A stretch of 64,000 bases of DNA. Origin: a bacterium. GTDB lineage: Bacteria > Pseudomonadota > Gammaproteobacteria > Burkholderiales > Thiobacillaceae. This document shows positions 9,117 through 18,240 of this stretch, piece after piece. The stretch covers positions 124,001 through 188,000 of the forward strand of contig WOUQ01000006.1 of the NCBI GenBank assembly GCA_009772925.1. The letters run 5' to 3'. A program made the translations under genes and the position numbers. Position 1 is the first letter of the stretch. Each line of letters starts with the position of its first letter. The notes beneath the pieces are model-generated. The model did no database searches and was not told the DNA's origin. It was given only the letters and a program-made list of their open reading frames with translations.

Positions 9117-10091
9117 TCAGAATGACCGCGCCAGTTCAATAGCCGCGCCCCACCTCGGGGAATCCACTCGGGCCTCCCCCAGTGGGGCCCCAGCCGTTTC
9201 TGAATCGCCCTCGCGTCCGACTTGCGAGTCCTCTTCGCGAACATGCCGGGCGAGGAAGGCCAGCAGGCGCTGCTGGTAGAGCTCGGGTGCGTAGCGGTGC
9301 AGGTCGACGTGCGCGGCGCCTGCAAAGGCCCAGAGCTCCTTCGGGCTGGCGGCGGACTCAAACAGACGCAAGGTCTCCGGCCAGGTGGTGTGCTGGTCGT
9401 GGGTGCCGGACGCCACCGCGATGGGGACCGCGAGGGCGGCGAGGTGACGGATCGGCTGCAGTTCGCGCTCGCTCACGCCAAGGCGGAGGGACAACTGCCA
9501 GAGCAGCGGCGCCGCCAGCAGGCGACCGGGCCGGCCCAGGTGCATTTCGAGGCGATTGGCGACGGCCTCGCTGATGGTCGGGTACATCGACTCGATGACC
9601 ACGGCCGCAAGCGCGCCGCCAGCGCCGGCAAGCACCAGGGACGCCGCCCCCAGGGAAACGCCGACGACGGCCAGCCTCTCGCCGGGTGCCGCACGCCGCA
9701 GAAAATCGAGCGACTCCCGCACGGCGGCGGACTCCGCGGCGCCGAAGGTGACGCGATCCCCCGTGCTCTCGCCGTGTGCCGGCAGGTCGATGAGCAGGGT
9801 GGTGTAGCCCGCGGCTTGCAGGAACCGGGCGCGTCCAACCATCTGCATGCGGCTTGCGCCGATGCCGTGCAGGAGCAGCACCGCGCCCTTGCCCGCCTGG
9901 CCGGGCGCGAGCCACCCCGCCACCGCGCCGCCGGGCACCGCGATCGTCACCGCCTCGGCGTGCAGGCCGACCGGCACCGCCGGCGCCCGCGCCCGCGTCG
10001 GATTCGTGAGCAGTTCGCCGGCGGCCAGGACCAGCACCCCGGCCAATGCCGCGAGAGCAAGACCGACGAGAGCGAGCCGGCGCGGCAACAT
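9117..10091 (-). CDS. Alpha/beta hydrolase
   Basis: An alpha/beta-hydrolase of 324 residues with an N-terminal membrane anchor or signal (LALVGLALAALAGVLVLAAG). The oxyanion region is LLLHGIGASRMQMVGRARFL and the nucleophile elbow is GVSLGAAS; an Asp (SGTHDQHT) and a His (AGAAHVDL) complete a likely triad. It resembles the FrsA/YfhR-like family, so an esterase or lipase on the outer face of the inner membrane is likely, substrate unknown. ATG 10091 is preferred; a GTG at 10118 is in frame. The gene ends 15 bases after the convergent radical SAM gene. Confidence 0.8.
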   Translation of the reverse strand: MLPRRLALVGLALAALAGVLVLAAGELLTNPTRARAPAVPVGLHAEAVTIAVPGGAVAGWLAPGQAGKGAVLLLHGIGASRMQMVGRARFLQAAGYTTLLIDLPAHGESTGDRVTFGAAESAAVRESLDFLRRAAPGERLAVVGVSLGAASLVLAGAGGALAAVVIESMYPTISEAVANRLEMHLGRPGRLLAAPLLWQLSLRLGVSERELQPIRHLAALAVPIAVASGTHDQHTTWPETLRLFESAASPKELWAFAGAAHVDLHRYAPELYQQRLLAFLARHVREEDSQVGREGDSETAGAPLGEARVDSPRWGAAIELARSF

Positions 10092-10158
10092 GAGGCCCGC
10101 GTCGCGATTCAGCCGCACCGCCGCGCAACGCCGGCCGCTAACCGTTGTGCGGCCTGCA

Positions 10159-10905
10159 TCACGGCTTCACGCAGGCGAACACGGGGTACTCCTCCCCGTC
10201 CGCGTTGTAGCGACCCTCATGCACCTCGCAACCGGTTTCGCGCAGAACGCGCCGCCAGGTGTCGAGAGGGAACAGGCCCAGCGTCCAATGGTCGGTCTCG
10301 ATGCGCAGCCGTCCATGCTTAAAAATGAGATAGAGAACCGTCGTTTCATAGTGCTCATCGGCGGGGTCGGGGTCGTACACGTTCTCGATGAAGATGACAT
10401 CGAGGTCTTCCCGCGCGCCCTTGCTCGTGGCGGGCGTGGCGGTGGTCTTGTTCTGCCGGAAGGTTTCGCGCGTCACGTCCGGCGTCGCCACCAGCACCCC
10501 GCCGGGGTTCAGGTGGGCGGACGCGGCGCGGAACGCCGCCTCGAAGTCGGCGAGACAGGTCATGTAGGAAATCGCGTCGTCCACGAGGACGGCATCGAAT
10601 GTCCGGTCGAGCCGGAAGGTCCGCATGTCGCCGAGGACGAACGTGCTCTCCGGGTTCAGAAGGCTTGCCTGCGCGAGCATGGTGGGACTCAGATCCACGC
10701 CGGTGACGCTGAACCTCGCTTTCAGGTTGAAGACGTTCTTGCCGCCGCCGCAGCCGATGTCCAGCAAGGTGCGCGCGGGATGCCTGGCGTGCCGTTCAAT
10801 CAGGCCGGTGACATGACGGCAATAGTCGGCGTACTCATCGGCGGCATCGCCCCACATCGGCCAGAGCCAGGCCAGGTCGGTGTAAAGACGACGGGTGTCA
10901 GCCAT
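10159..10905 (-). CDS. Class I SAM-dependent methyltransferase
   Basis: A 248-residue methyltransferase with motif I LLDIGCGGGKNVFNLK near residue 46, motif II VTGVDLS and the acidic loop VLVDDAISYM. The region LNPGGVLVATPDVTRETF is the usual motif III. It is most like small-molecule methyltransferases (methyltransf_11/25 type); the substrate cannot be read from sequence. It lies 67 bases upstream of the hydrolase gene on the same strand, so they may be co-transcribed. Neither neighbour gives a pathway. Confidence 0.82.
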   Translation of the reverse strand: MADTRRLYTDLAWLWPMWGDAADEYADYCRHVTGLIERHARHPARTLLDIGCGGGKNVFNLKARFSVTGVDLSPTMLAQASLLNPESTFVLGDMRTFRLDRTFDAVLVDDAISYMTCLADFEAAFRAASAHLNPGGVLVATPDVTRETFRQNKTTATPATSKGAREDLDVIFIENVYDPDPADEHYETTVLYLIFKHGRLRIETDHWTLGLFPLDTWRRVLRETGCEVHEGRYNADGEEYPVFACVKP

Positions 10906-11043
10906 GGCTCAGCGGTTGCGGAACGCGCAGCGTCCGGTGGACCTCAGGGTTAACAGTTATAGGCGCTCGAACCATGTTTCATCAACACTGATGCGGAGTA
11001 GTGCTAACCCACAGAAAAATCCATACAAAGGTATGGCTGTATA

Positions 11044-11973
11044 TCAGCCCCCCGCGAACACCCCTTCCATGATCTCCATGAACCTTCTCGCCTGGGGCGA
11101 GAGGAAGCGGCCCTTTCTCAGCACCAGGCCGTAGCTGCGCTGGGGGAAGTACTGGGTGAGGGGGATGCGCACCAGGGGTTCGGTGCCTTCCAGGCAGATG
11201 TCGGTGACGATGGAGATGCCCATGCCCAGGCTGACGTATTTCTTGATGACTTCCCAGCCGCCGGCCTCCAGCGTGACGGTGAAGGTCAGGTTGTTCTGCT
11301 GGAACACGTACTTGACGATGCGCCAGGTGGAGAGGTGGCTGGGCGGCAGGATGAGGCCGTACTGGCTGACGTCCTCCAGGGTGATCTCGCCGCCGGCGGC
11401 GGATTTTTCCGCCAGGGGGTGGCCCAGGGGGGTGATGAGCATGGGGTCGTAGTTCACCACCGGCTTGTATTCGATGTCCTCGGGCACCTCCAGCATGGAG
11501 CCCACGGCGAAGTCGATCTCGTCGGAGCGCAGCATCTTCAGGCCGTCGCGTCCGGTGACGTTGTGCATCTTGAGCTGCACCTTGGGGTAGGCGGTGACGA
11601 ACTGGCGCACCGGCTCCGGCAGGATGTAGAGGATGGTGGATTCGCCGGCGCCGATCTTGAGTTCGCCCGATTCCAGCTTGCCGAAGTGGCCGGCGAAGGT
11701 TTCCTGCAGCTTGTCGATGCCGTCGACCAGGGGCTCGGAGAGCTGGAACAGCACTTCGCCCTCGGGGGTGAGCTTGAGGTGGGGGCCGCGCCGCTCGAAC
11801 AGGACGACGGCGAGTTCCCGCTCCAGGGCCTGGATCTGCAGGGAGACGGAGGGCTGCGAGAGGAACAGCTTGTCGGCCGCCTTGGAGATGCTGCCGCAGC
11901 GGACTACCTGGTAGAAGGCGCGCAGTTGCTTGAGCCGGTTGTTCTTGTAGTACAGCGGGGCATCGGAGGGCAT
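11044..11973 (-). CDS. LysR-type transcriptional regulator (CysB/Cbl-like)
   Basis: A 309-residue LysR-type regulator. The winged HTH (about 15-75) reads RAFYQVVRCGSISKAADKLFLSQPSVSLQIQALER. The effector domain (about 100-305) has long CysB-like features such as YKPVVNYDPMLITPLGHPLA. ATG 11973 is preferred because AGG lies 8 bases before it; GTG 11982 adds three residues. It is divergent from rnfB, and a perfect 10-bp inverted repeat lies between them, so it is a good candidate regulator of the rnf-nifJ operon. The effector is unknown. Confidence 0.88.
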   Translation of the reverse strand: MPSDAPLYYKNNRLKQLRAFYQVVRCGSISKAADKLFLSQPSVSLQIQALERELAVVLFERRGPHLKLTPEGEVLFQLSEPLVDGIDKLQETFAGHFGKLESGELKIGAGESTILYILPEPVRQFVTAYPKVQLKMHNVTGRDGLKMLRSDEIDFAVGSMLEVPEDIEYKPVVNYDPMLITPLGHPLAEKSAAGGEITLEDVSQYGLILPPSHLSTWRIVKYVFQQNNLTFTVTLEAGGWEVIKKYVSLGMGISIVTDICLEGTEPLVRIPLTQYFPQRSYGLVLRKGRFLSPQARRFMEIMEGVFAGG

Positions 11974-12042
11974 GGTGGTCACCTATAAAGGAATACCCGG
12001 GCCAGGGGGAGAAGTTTGGGTATTGTGCATCGCATCATTAAA

Positions 12043-12076
12043 TCAGCCAATATGCAAGATTGAAATTATTGGCTGA
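12043..12076. promoter_or_regulatory. Candidate LysR operator, inverted repeat
   Basis: Perfect 10-bp arms TCAGCCAATA (12043-12052) and TATTGGCTGA (12067-12076) separated by 14 bases, in the 264-bp divergent region between the LysR-type gene and rnfB. LysR regulators bind interrupted dyads of this kind near their own divergent promoter. A second dyad, CAACAATT (12109-12116) and AATTGTTG (12133-12140), lies 33 bases further toward rnfB. Binding by the adjacent regulator is inference. Confidence 0.55.
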
Positions 12077-12150
12077 CCTGAGGAACGAAACTTTTACACT
12101 GTGCACTGCAACAATTTCGACTTCACGGTCCGAATTGTTGAATAAACGAG

Positions 12151-12216
12151 TTCCCTCACCCCCAACCCCTCTCCCGCTCGCGGGAGAGGGGAGCTTCGAG
12201 AGTCGCTGAGGCGACT
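12151..12216. repeat. Dispersed palindromic (REP-like) element, copy 1
   Basis: The element starts TTCCCTCACCCCCAACCCC and contains a perfect 11-bp hairpin, CCCCTCTCCCG (12166-12176) with CGGGAGAGGGG (12181-12191), followed by a second small hairpin AGTCGC-TGAG-GCGACT (12201-12216). A second copy lies at 21439-21501. This one is in the 5' leader of rnfB and ends about 20 bases before its start. It matches the look of chromosomal REP elements common in proteobacteria. Confidence 0.7.
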
Positions 12217-12237
12217 TACACGTATAAGGTGTGCGAG

Positions 12238-13122
12238 ATGGAGATGATGTCCGGCATCGCGGTGGCAGGCGCCTTCATGGCCGTCCTCGGCACCCTGTTG
12301 GCCTGGCTGTTGGCGGTGGCCAACAAGCGTCTCTATGTCTATGAAGACCCGCGTATCGGCGAGGTCGAGGAACTGCTGCCCAAATCCAACTGCGGCGCCT
12401 GTGGCACCGCCGGGTGCCGCAACTTCGCGGAACAAGTGGTGGCCGGCGAGATCGTGCCCGCCAAGTGCACCGTCAACGCGCCGGACATGAATGCCTACAT
12501 CGCCAGTTTCCTGGGCGTGTCGCTGGGCGACGTGGAAAAGCAGGTGGCCCGCCTGGCCTGCGCCGGCGGCAGCCATGTCGCCTACGTGCGCGCCCACTAC
12601 CAGGGACTCGGTAGCTGTCGCGCCGCCGCAACAGTGTCCGGCGGCGGCAAGGCCTGCGCCTGGGGCTGCCTGGGCCTGGGCGATTGCGGCGCGGTGTGCG
12701 ACTTCGACGCCATCACCATGAATTCCTTCGGCCTGCCCGTCGTGCATGCCGATCTGTGCACCGCCTGCGGCGATTGCGTCGAGGTGTGCCCGAAGGACCT
12801 GTTTTCCTTGCAGCCCGTGAGCCACAAGCTCTGGGTGGCCTGCAAGAGCCGGGCGGACGGCGACGTTTCCGAGGCGCAATGCGAGGTGGCCTGTACCGCC
12901 TGCGGCAAATGCGTCATGGATGCCGCCCCCGGTCTGATCCGCCTGGACAACAACCTGGCGGTGATCGACTACGCCAAGAACCGATTGGCGTCTCCCGTGG
13001 CGATCGAGCGCTGTCCCACCGGGGCCATCGTCTGGCTGCAGGACGGCCGGGCGCTGAAAGGCCGCGAAGCCAAGAAGATCATCCGCATAGAGGCGCTGCC
13101 GGTGCGCGCCAACGTAGTCTGA
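12238..13122 (+). CDS. rnfB: Electron transport complex subunit RnfB (iron-sulfur protein)
   Basis: Electron-entry iron-sulfur subunit of the Rnf complex. An N-terminal membrane helix (about 4-25) is followed by the Fe-S domain NCGACGTAGCRNFAEQ with a fourth Cys in PAKC (CX2CX4CX16C), then ferredoxin-like clusters in CTACGDCVEVCP and CTACGKC, with further Cys at GCLGLGDCGAVC. At about 294 residues it resembles the long clostridial/Bacteroides type more than short RsxB. AAGG precedes ATG 12238; GTG 12229 and ATGs at 12244 and 12247 are also in frame. First gene of the operon, 13 bases before nifJ. Confidence 0.9.
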   Translation: MEMMSGIAVAGAFMAVLGTLLAWLLAVANKRLYVYEDPRIGEVEELLPKSNCGACGTAGCRNFAEQVVAGEIVPAKCTVNAPDMNAYIASFLGVSLGDVEKQVARLACAGGSHVAYVRAHYQGLGSCRAAATVSGGGKACAWGCLGLGDCGAVCDFDAITMNSFGLPVVHADLCTACGDCVEVCPKDLFSLQPVSHKLWVACKSRADGDVSEAQCEVACTACGKCVMDAAPGLIRLDNNLAVIDYAKNRLASPVAIERCPTGAIVWLQDGRALKGREAKKIIRIEALPVRANVV

Positions 13123-13135
13123 GAGGCCTTCCATC

Positions 13136-16100
13136 ATGATCAAGAACCCCATTTCCAAGCTCCTCGGCGCCATGCATCTCATCGAGCCGGGCACCGCCAC
13201 CAAGACCGGCGCCAAGGTTGCCAAGTACCCCGGCGTGCGCGACGCCATCGACGGCAACACCGCCGTCATTCTGGTGGAGCGGGAAGCCTCCGACGCCGCC
13301 GGCGCCTATCCCATCACGCCCTCCACCAACATGGGCGAGTACTGGTCGGAAGCCGCCGCCGCCGGCCACGTCAACATCTCCGGCCGGCCGCTGATCTTCC
13401 TGGAGCCGGAATCCGAGCACGCCGCCGCCGGCGTCACCGCCGGCATGGCCATGACCGGCCTGCGCTCGGTGAACTTCTCCTCCGCCCAGGGCGTGGCCTT
13501 CATGCACGAGTCGCTCTACGGCGCCGTCGGCAAGCGCCTGCCCTACGTGCTCAACATGGGCTGCCGCGCCATCACCAAGGCCACGCTGAACGTGCACTGC
13601 GGCCACGACGACTACCACTGCGTCGACGACACCGGCTTCATCCAGGTCATGGCCAAGTCCGCCCAGGAAGCCGCCGACCTCAACCTGATCGCGCGCAAGA
13701 CCGCCGAGTTGTCCCTCACCCCGGCCATCATGGGCATGGACGGCTTCCTCACCACCCACCTGATCGAGCCGGTGCTGGTGCCCGAGCGGGAACTGGTGGA
13801 GGAATACCTGGGCCATCCGGACGACCTGATCCCTACCCCCACCCTGGCCCAGGAAATGATCTACGGCCCCATGCGCCGCCGCGTGCCGGCCCTGTGGGAT
13901 GTGGACTCGCCGGTGGTGTCCGGCGCCCTCGCCAACCAGGACGCGCATATGCAGGGCACCGCGGCCCAGCGGCCCTATTTCTTCCAGCACATCCCGGCCC
14001 TCCTGGACCAGTGCATGGCCGAGTACGGCGAACTGACCGGCCGCAGGTATGGCCGGATCGATACCTATCTCTGCGACGATGCGGAGTACCTGATCCTGGG
14101 CATGGGCTCCATGACCGTGCAGGCCGCCGCCGTGGCGGACTGGCTGCGGGAACACCGCAAGCTCAAGGTGGGCGTGGTCAACATCACCTGCTTCCGGCCC
14201 TTCCCCGGCGATCTGCTGGGCCATGTGCTGAAGGGCAAGAAGGGCGTGGTGGTGCTGGAGCGCACCGACCAGCCCCTGGCGGAAGACCTGCCGCTGATGC
14301 GCGAAGTGCGTTCCACCGTGACCAAGTGCCTGGAGAACGTGGTGGACGTTAACGCCTACCCCGGCTACGCCGTGTACGCCAAGCCCGGCGACATGCCGCG
14401 TCTGTACTCCGGCTGCTACGGCCTGGGCTCGCGCGACCTGCAACCGGAAGCCCTGGTGGCCGCCGTCGAGAACATGCTGGATAAGGGCGCCCACAAGAAG
14501 TTCTTCTACCTGTCCATCGATTTCGTGCGCGATCAGGCGGCGAACCCCAAGCAGGAGATCCACCAGCAGGAAATCCTTGCCGCCTATCCCAAGATCAAGG
14601 AACTGGCCCTGCGCGGCTCCGAGAACCCCAACCTGATGCCCAAGGGCGCCATCGCCGTGCGCATGCACTCGGTGGGCGGCTGGGGTGCGGTGACCACCGG
14701 CAAGAACCTGGCCATGACCCTGTTCGAGCTCTTGGGCTGGGACATCAAGGCCAACCCCAAGTACGGTTCGGAGAAAAAGGGCCAGCCCACCACCTACTAT
14801 CTGTCCGCGGCGCCGGAACCCATCCGCGTCAACTGCGAATACACCCACGTCGACGTGGTGCTCTCCCCCGACCCCAACGTCTTCGGCCACACCAACGCGG
14901 TGGCGGGTTTGAGCAAGGGCGGCGTGTTCATCATCCAGAGCAACCTGCCCGACGCGGCCGCCCTGTGGGCCACTTTCCCCTTGCATATCCAGAAGACCAT
15001 CGTCGACAACGACCTCAAGGTGTTCTACCTGGACGCCTTCAGCATCGCCCGCGAGGAATCCTCCAACCCGGACCTGCAACTGCGCATGCAGGGCATCGCT
15101 TTCCAGGGCGCGTTCTTCCACGCCTCCGACATCCAGCAGCGCGCCGGCCTCACCGAGGAATCCCTGTTCAAGGCCATCGAGAACCAGTTGCGCGACAAGT
15201 TCGGCAAGAAGGGCGAGCGCGTGGTGCAGGACAACCTGCGCGTGGTCAAGCGCGGCTATGTCGAGATCCACGAGATTCCCGCCGAGGTGAAGAAGGTGGG
15301 TGCGCGCCAGGCTTTGGGCGCCCTGTCCGCCCCCGCCCTGCCCATCATGCTGAAGCGCATGCCGGAGAACGACGGTCGCCTCGACAAGGCCGCCGACATC
15401 CACCGCTTCTGGGAACAGACCGGCAACTTCTATGTCTCCGGCAAGGGCTCCGACAACCTGGCCGATCCCTTCATGGGCCTGGCCCTGATTCCCGCCGTCT
15501 CCGGGGTGTTCCGGGACATGACGCAGATCCGCTTCGAGTATCCGGTGTGGATCGCCGAGAACTGCACCGCCTGCGGCAACTGCTACACCCAGTGCCCGGA
15601 CTCCGCCATTCCCGGCCTGGTCTCCACCGTCGGCGACGTGCTGAATACCGCCGTCACCAACATCGAGACCAGCGGCCGCATCACCCGCTTCCTGCGCAAG
15701 GGCATCCGGGCCATCGAGAAGAAACTGCGCGGAGCGCTGGACCGCGACGGCCTCGACGTGCGCGCCCTGCTCAAGCGGGCCATCGAGGACGCCATGCACG
15801 AGGATCCCAACCAGGGCAACGCGGCCATGGAGGAGGAATACCACCTGCTGGAGAAGGAGATCGGCGCCTTCCAGTTCGCCACCACCAAGCCCTACTGGAC
15901 CAACAAGGAGAAGAAGAACAAGGGTTCCGGCGGCCTTTTCTCCATCACCGTCAACCCCTACACCTGCAAGGGCTGCGCCCTGTGCGTGGAAGTGTGCGAC
16001 GACGACGCCCTGAAGATGGTGACGCAGACCCAGGCCAGCATCGACACGCTGCGCGCGGACTGGAAGTTCTGGCTCGACCTGCCCAGCACGCCCAGGGAAT

Positions 16101-18100
16101 ACAACCGCATCGATGACCTGGACGAAAAGATCGGCGCCCTCGATACCCTGCTGCTCGACAAGAAGAATTACAACTCGATGAACTGCGGCGACGCCGCCTG
16201 CCTGGGTTGCGGCGAGAAGACCGCCATCCATCTGTTCACCTCCACCGTCACCGCCCTCATGCAGCCCCGGGTGAAGGCCTTCGTCGAGAAGCTGGACGGC
16301 CTCATCGACGGTCTGGAGAAGCACCTGCGCATGAAGCTCACCGAGACCGTGGATCTGTCCGACACCGGCGCCGTCATCGCCGCGGTGGAGGCCAGCAAGG
16401 GCCAGGACCTGACCCTGGCCAACCTGTCCGAGAGCCTGAAGCAGCGCAGCCAGGTGCAGCCCATCGACCCGGCCTGGCTGAAGTGGGTGACCCAGCTGCT
16501 GGCCCGTCTGAAGGACCTGCGCTGGCGCTACGTGGAGGGTCCGACCAAGCGCGGCCGCGCCGAGATGGGCATCGTCAACGCCACCGGCTGCACCTCGGTG
16601 TTTGGTTCCACCTTCCCCTACAGCCCCTATCCCTTCCCCTGGACCTCCCACCTGTTCCAGGACTCGCCCTCCGTGGCCCTGGGTCTGTTCGAAGGCCACA
16701 TGACGAAGATGGCGGACGGCTTCAAGGCCGTGCGCATGGCCGAGATTGAGCTGGCCGGCGGCTACAACCCGGCCGAGCACGACGCCCGGTTCACCTACTT
16801 CAACTGGGAGAAGTTCTCCGACGCGGAGTGGAAGCTGTGCCCGCCCGTGGTGGCCCTCGGCGGCGACGGCGCCATGTACGACATCGGCTTCCAGAACCTG
16901 TCCCGCGCCCTGATGACCGGCATGCCGGTGAAGATCTTCGTGGTGGACACCCAGGTCTATTCCAACACCGGCGGCCAGGCCTGCACCTCCGGCTTCATCA
17001 GCCAGGTGGCCGACATGTCGCCGTATGGCAAGAAGGACCACGGCAAGAAGGAAATCCGCAAGGAAATCTCCCTCATCGGCATGGCCCACCGCTCCGCCTA
17101 CGTCATGCAGGGCGCCATCTCCCACCCCACCCACCTGATCGAGAGCTACATCGACGGCCTCAACAGCCGCCGGCCGGCCCTGTTCAACGTCTACGCGGTG
17201 TGCCCGCCCGAGCACGGCGTCGGCGACGACACCTCCACCGAGCAGTCGCGCATGGCGGTGGAATCCCGCGCCTACCCGCTGTTCCGTTTCGACCCCGACG
17301 CGGGCGTCACCTTCAGCGAGTGCGTCAGCCTGGAAGGCAACCCGGAGTTGGACGCCGAGTGGCCGGTGTACACGCTGGCCTACCAGGACGAGGACGGCGC
17401 CGAGCGGAAGATGGAGCTGCCCTTCACCTTCGCCGACTTCGCCCTCACCGAAGGGCGCTTCGCCAAGCAGTTCCGCAAGGCGCCGCCGGAGACCTGGAAC
17501 GAGGACATGGTGCCGGTGGCGGACTTCCTCAAGCTCGCCGCCGACGAGCGCGAAGGCAAATTCCCCTTCATCTGGGCGGTGGACAAGAAGCGGCACCTGA
17601 TGCGGGTCATCGTCTCCGCCGAGCTGGTCAATTCCTGCGAGGAGCGCCAGCAGTTCTGGCAGCAATTGCGCGACGTGGTCGGCCTCAACCAGGAAGCCGT
17701 GGATACCGAGGCCATCGCCGAGCGGGCCCGCGCCGAGTTGCTGGGCAGGATCAGCGCCAGCCTGGCCAGCTTCGGCGCCGGCATCCCGGTGGATGCGCCG
17801 GCCGCCGCCGGGGCTCCGGCGCAGGCCCGGCCGGCGGCCGGCGCCGACGGCTATGAGCCGGTCTACGTGGACACGCCGGAATGCACCGCCTGCGACGAGT
17901 GCACCACCCTCGCGCCGAAGACCTTCCTGTACAACGCCGACAAGAAGGTGGTGGTCATCAATCCCCAGGGCAACAAGTTCGCCGACCTGGTGAAGGCGGC
18001 GGAGAAGTGCACCGCCGGCTGTTTGCACCCCGGCACGCCCTGGAACATGAACGAGCCGGGCGTCGAAAAGTTGATGGCCCGGGCGGCGAAGTACAACTGA
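13136..18100 (+). CDS. nifJ: 2-oxoacid (probably pyruvate):ferredoxin oxidoreductase, single-chain, long form
   Basis: Oxidises a 2-oxoacid, probably pyruvate, to acyl-CoA and CO2, reducing ferredoxin. Order along 1654 residues: pyrimidine-binding domain (YPITPSTNMGEYW), domain II (LILGMGSMTVQAAA, about 320), gamma-type domain (GWGAVTTGKNLA, about 510), two ferredoxin clusters (CTACGNCYTQCP about 809; CKGCALCVEVC about 943), TPP domain (CGDAACLGCGEKTAIHL about 1017; GGDGAMYDIGFQNLSRAL about 1242; YSNTGGQ about 1275), and an extra C-terminal ferredoxin-like domain (CTACDECTTLAPKTF about 1583). Typical NifJ is about 1170-1230 residues; the excess is a helical insert near 1050-1150 plus the C-terminal domain. 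It sits between rnfB and rnfC. Confidence 0.92.
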   Translation: MIKNPISKLLGAMHLIEPGTATKTGAKVAKYPGVRDAIDGNTAVILVEREASDAAGAYPITPSTNMGEYWSEAAAAGHVNISGRPLIFLEPESEHAAAGVTAGMAMTGLRSVNFSSAQGVAFMHESLYGAVGKRLPYVLNMGCRAITKATLNVHCGHDDYHCVDDTGFIQVMAKSAQEAADLNLIARKTAELSLTPAIMGMDGFLTTHLIEPVLVPERELVEEYLGHPDDLIPTPTLAQEMIYGPMRRRVPALWDVDSPVVSGALANQDAHMQGTAAQRPYFFQHIPALLDQCMAEYGELTGRRYGRIDTYLCDDAEYLILGMGSMTVQAAAVADWLREHRKLKVGVVNITCFRPFPGDLLGHVLKGKKGVVVLERTDQPLAEDLPLMREVRSTVTKCLENVVDVNAYPGYAVYAKPGDMPRLYSGCYGLGSRDLQPEALVAAVENMLDKGAHKKFFYLSIDFVRDQAANPKQEIHQQEILAAYPKIKELALRGSENPNLMPKGAIAVRMHSVGGWGAVTTGKNLAMTLFELLGWDIKANPKYGSEKKGQPTTYYLSAAPEPIRVNCEYTHVDVVLSPDPNVFGHTNAVAGLSKGGVFIIQSNLPDAAALWATFPLHIQKTIVDNDLKVFYLDAFSIAREESSNPDLQLRMQGIAFQGAFFHASDIQQRAGLTEESLFKAIENQLRDKFGKKGERVVQDNLRVVKRGYVEIHEIPAEVKKVGARQALGALSAPALPIMLKRMPENDGRLDKAADIHRFWEQTGNFYVSGKGSDNLADPFMGLALIPAVSGVFRDMTQIRFEYPVWIAENCTACGNCYTQCPDSAIPGLVSTVGDVLNTAVTNIETSGRITRFLRKGIRAIEKKLRGALDRDGLDVRALLKRAIEDAMHEDPNQGNAAMEEEYHLLEKEIGAFQFATTKPYWTNKEKKNKGSGGLFSITVNPYTCKGCALCVEVCDDDALKMVTQTQASIDTLRADWKFWLDLPSTPREYNRIDDLDEKIGALDTLLLDKKNYNSMNCGDAACLGCGEKTAIHLFTSTVTALMQPRVKAFVEKLDGLIDGLEKHLRMKLTETVDLSDTGAVIAAVEASKGQDLTLANLSESLKQRSQVQPIDPAWLKWVTQLLARLKDLRWRYVEGPTKRGRAEMGIVNATGCTSVFGSTFPYSPYPFPWTSHLFQDSPSVALGLFEGHMTKMADGFKAVRMAEIELAGGYNPAEHDARFTYFNWEKFSDAEWKLCPPVVALGGDGAMYDIGFQNLSRALMTGMPVKIFVVDTQVYSNTGGQACTSGFISQVADMSPYGKKDHGKKEIRKEISLIGMAHRSAYVMQGAISHPTHLIESYIDGLNSRRPALFNVYAVCPPEHGVGDDTSTEQSRMAVESRAYPLFRFDPDAGVTFSECVSLEGNPELDAEWPVYTLAYQDEDGAERKMELPFTFADFALTEGRFAKQFRKAPPETWNEDMVPVADFLKLAADEREGKFPFIWAVDKKRHLMRVIVSAELVNSCEERQQFWQQLRDVVGLNQEAVDTEAIAERARAELLGRISASLASFGAGIPVDAPAAAGAPAQARPAAGADGYEPVYVDTPECTACDECTTLAPKTFLYNADKKVVVINPQGNKFADLVKAAEKCTAGCLHPGTPWNMNEPGVEKLMARAAKYN

Positions 18101-18109
18101 GTGGAATTC

Positions 18110-18240
18110 GGGAAATGGGAAACGGGAAATGGAAAACGTGGTGCTGGTGGCGTAACCCACTGCCCCAGCGCCGCTCCCTGGCCATGCGGAGGAAGGCGTG
18201 ATGTTGCGCTTCCCGTTTCCCGTTTCCCGATTCCCGATTT
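18110..18240. repeat. GGGAAAC/GTTTCCC inverted-repeat element spanning the nifJ-rnfC junction
   Basis: The purine arm (18110-18137) consists of tandem heptamers GGGAAAT, GGGAAAC, GGGAAAT and GGAAAAC; the pyrimidine arm (18210-18238) reads TTCCCGTTTCCCGTTTCCCG and continues. The arms are complementary and enclose the rnfC ribosome-binding site (GGAGG 18188-18192). The same family recurs at 50154-50245 and 51514-51596. The right arm is translated as part of RnfC. Confidence 0.75.
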
